Assembly (NCBI RefSeq): GCF_001886815.1
Contig: NZ_CP018099.1
Location: forward strand, 1,238,501 to 1,302,500
DNA length: 64,000 nt
Direction: 5' to 3'
DNA from: Caldithrix abyssi DSM 13497
GTDB lineage: Bacteria > Calditrichota > Calditrichia > Calditrichales > Calditrichaceae
Shown here: in pieces, positions 62,590-64,000 of the stretch
Numbering within the stretch: position 1 is the first letter of the stretch
Layout of the letters: each line of letters opens with the position of its first letter
Position numbers and translations under genes: made by a program
The notes under the pieces: generated by a model
The model's database searches: none
Told to the model about the DNA's origin: nothing
Seen by the model: only the letters and a program-made list of their open reading frames with translations

Positions 62590-63963
62590 ATGAGCCATAA
62601 GAAAAATATATTGTTTTTAACGACCAACTTTCCCCCCAATCCGTCGGTCGGCACCAGGCGGGTGGCTAAAATCTTAAAATACATGGATCATTCGCGGTTT
62701 AATTTTTTTGTTTTAACCTTAAAGGAAGAATATTACAACCGGGAACTGGGAGAACGCATGGGGAATCAGGATAAGATTCCCGCATCCGTTAAGGTTTTTA
62801 GAACGGATAAAAGCGATTTAACGCGCATTTTTACTTTTGCCAAGCAAAAATTAGGACATTTTTTAAAAAAGCGAAAAACCAATAAAGCCTCTCCGGCAAA
62901 AAAAGAGAAAAAGACAGAAAGCGCCGGCAACGGGCAAGCGAGCGGATGGAAAGCGGTATTGATCGATAAACTCCGGAGCTTTTTCTTCGCCTTTTTTGAA
63001 TTCCCCGATAAATACATTGGCTGGCTGCCCCACGCCGTTGCCCAGGGCGCGCGCATCATTAAACATGAAAAAATCGATATCATTTTAACCACGGCTCCGC
63101 CGCATTCACTGTTTTTGATCGCCCTTATTCTAAAAAAAATAACGCACAAAAAATTGGTGCTCGATTTTCGCGATCCGTGGGCCATCTCGCGCTGGGACCG
63201 GGGAAATATTTTCCGCTACGGGATGGAGCGCCTGGTAGAAAAATTATGCGTGCAGGGGGCAGATCAGTTATTTTTTGTTACGCCTAAAATGCGCGACGAA
63301 TATTTAAAGTTGTACCCCGGTGAAAAAAAAGAAAAGTTTCAGCTTTTTTACAATGGCTTTGATCCCGACGATTTTCAGGTTGAAGTAGAAGAAGATGAAC
63401 GCGACGTCCGGGGGCCTTTTCGCTTTGTTCATCTGGGCACGCTTTACAAACGGCGAAATCCGGAAACCCTGTTTATGGCCATCAAAAATCTGCACGAACA
63501 AAAACAAATTTCTCCCGGAAAGGTGAGATTTGAGTTTATCGGCAGCGTGGTGTCTGAATTGCAATTTATCTTTAAAAAAGTAAAAGAATTACAGATAGAA
63601 GATTACGTTACCTTTAAACCGCCTGTTAGCTTTCAGGAAAGCATCCGAACCATGTTCCAGGCCGATGCGCTTTTGTTAATTCAGCCGGAAACCGATTTGC
63701 AGATTCCCGCGAAAATGTTTGAATATATTTACATCGGCAAACCCATTCTGGCCATTGCCGAAGAGAACAGCGCAACGCATCAGTTATTGCAGGAAGCCAA
63801 CGCGGGTATTCTGGCGCCTTCTAATGATATTGAAAAGATAGGGCAGGCCGTTTTGACAATTTTAAGGGAAGAAACTTCTTTTAAACCGCGCGCCGAGTAC
63901 GTGGCCCTGTTTAATTACCAGAAATACGCTAAAAAATTTGAAAGAATATTAGATGGTCTCTAA
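62590..63963 (+). CDS. GT4-family glycosyltransferase
   Basis: 457 residues of the GT-B fold: KNILFLTTNFPPNPSVGTRR (first Rossmann loop), DIILTTAPPHSLFLIALI, LVLDFRDPWAISRWDRGN and the C-terminal GTLYKRRNPETLFMAI, LIQPETDLQIPAKMFEYIYI with the E-x7-E motif region and GKPILAIAE. The segment KKRKTNKASPAKKEKKTESA (about 95-115) is a Lys-rich insert typical of membrane-interaction loops. It adds one sugar from a nucleotide donor. Its end overlaps the start of the next gene by 11 bases. Confidence 0.9.
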   Translation: MSHKKNILFLTTNFPPNPSVGTRRVAKILKYMDHSRFNFFVLTLKEEYYNRELGERMGNQDKIPASVKVFRTDKSDLTRIFTFAKQKLGHFLKKRKTNKASPAKKEKKTESAGNGQASGWKAVLIDKLRSFFFAFFEFPDKYIGWLPHAVAQGARIIKHEKIDIILTTAPPHSLFLIALILKKITHKKLVLDFRDPWAISRWDRGNIFRYGMERLVEKLCVQGADQLFFVTPKMRDEYLKLYPGEKKEKFQLFYNGFDPDDFQVEVEEDERDVRGPFRFVHLGTLYKRRNPETLFMAIKNLHEQKQISPGKVRFEFIGSVVSELQFIFKKVKELQIEDYVTFKPPVSFQESIRTMFQADALLLIQPETDLQIPAKMFEYIYIGKPILAIAEENSATHQLLQEANAGILAPSNDIEKIGQAVLTILREETSFKPRAEYVALFNYQKYAKKFERILDGL

Positions 63964-64000
63964 AAAAATCAAAGTCGCACATCTGATTAATTATCTTTCG
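63953..64000 (+). CDS. start of another glycosyltransferase, cut by the window edge
   Basis: From ATG at 63953 the frame reads MVSKKIKVAHLINYLS and runs off the right end. The opening KVAHLINYLS is how many GT4-family glycosyltransferases begin. It overlaps the preceding gene by 11 nt, so it belongs to the same operon. Partial sequence, so family is uncertain. Confidence 0.6.
   Translation, partial: MVSKKIKVAHLINYLS

Overview
The window looks like chromosome of a Gram-negative, non-proteobacterial bacterium. There are outer-membrane efflux and beta-barrel proteins, several lipoproteins, and two large secreted proteins that end in a type IX secretion (T9SS) type C-terminal sorting domain (N-Y/F-PNPFNP followed by a beta-rich tail ending in a Leu/Lys-rich end). 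This gene content, the mid-range base composition and the style of the proteins fit the Calditrichota/Caldithrix neighbourhood of the FCB group. That placement is inferred from content and was not tested. No phage, transposase, plasmid or CRISPR genes are visible.

Layout. 1-6713: a tripartite RND efflux operon (TolC-like, adaptor, permease) behind a strong promoter whose -10 abuts a 20-nt palindrome. A TetR-type regulator follows after a terminator and appears to start at ATT. 7546-11185: two cation/proton antiporters (Kef-type CPA2 and NhaA). 11242-21625, all on the minus strand: a PHB-depolymerase-like esterase and a BNR-repeat protein, both with T9SS tails, then a small secreted carboxypeptidase-regulatory-like protein, a long aminopeptidase P and an outer-membrane barrel. 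22350-26579: a methionine operon (promoter, SAM-I riboswitch, terminator, a possible 37-residue small ORF, metY, metX, aspartate kinase). 26918-30487: tRNA-Leu(UAG), acyl-ACP thioesterase, a DUF429 protein and an LD-carboxypeptidase, all minus. 30634-36762: a PAS protein, a hybrid 'kinase' lacking its phospho-accepting His, an orphan FecCD permease, an SH3 lipoprotein, a TPR protein and ArgR.

36800-46773 is a conserved housekeeping block: radical-SAM/DUF2344 fusion, RNase G, L21, L27, then L13, S9, S2, EF-Ts, UMP kinase and RRF. 46996-64000 is a large surface-polysaccharide locus that runs off the right edge. It holds an initiating sugar-phosphate transferase, a STAS protein with an unusual C-terminal domain, a Wza-like export protein, a Wzc-like BY-kinase, several GNAT/Fem-type acyltransferases with a dedicated acyl carrier protein, a DegT-type PLP enzyme, a GT2, a Wzx flippase, a LarA-like (nickel-pincer epimerase superfamily) protein, a Wzy/ligase and a GT4. 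Together they suggest an acyl- or aminoacyl-decorated exopolysaccharide made by the Wzx/Wzy route.

The intergenic regions carry dispersed repeat families in both orientations: a ~180-bp element (4 copies), an ~85-bp element (4 copies), a C-rich hairpin element, a ~105-bp element (2 copies), and a tandem array of CCTTCGACTTCGCTCAGGG-like units next to the SAM riboswitch. The most interesting points are the LarA/ACP/acyltransferase combination in the polysaccharide locus, the STAS-HTH-like fusion, the Ser-for-His kinase, the ATT-started regulator with its candidate operator, and the mosaic repeats.
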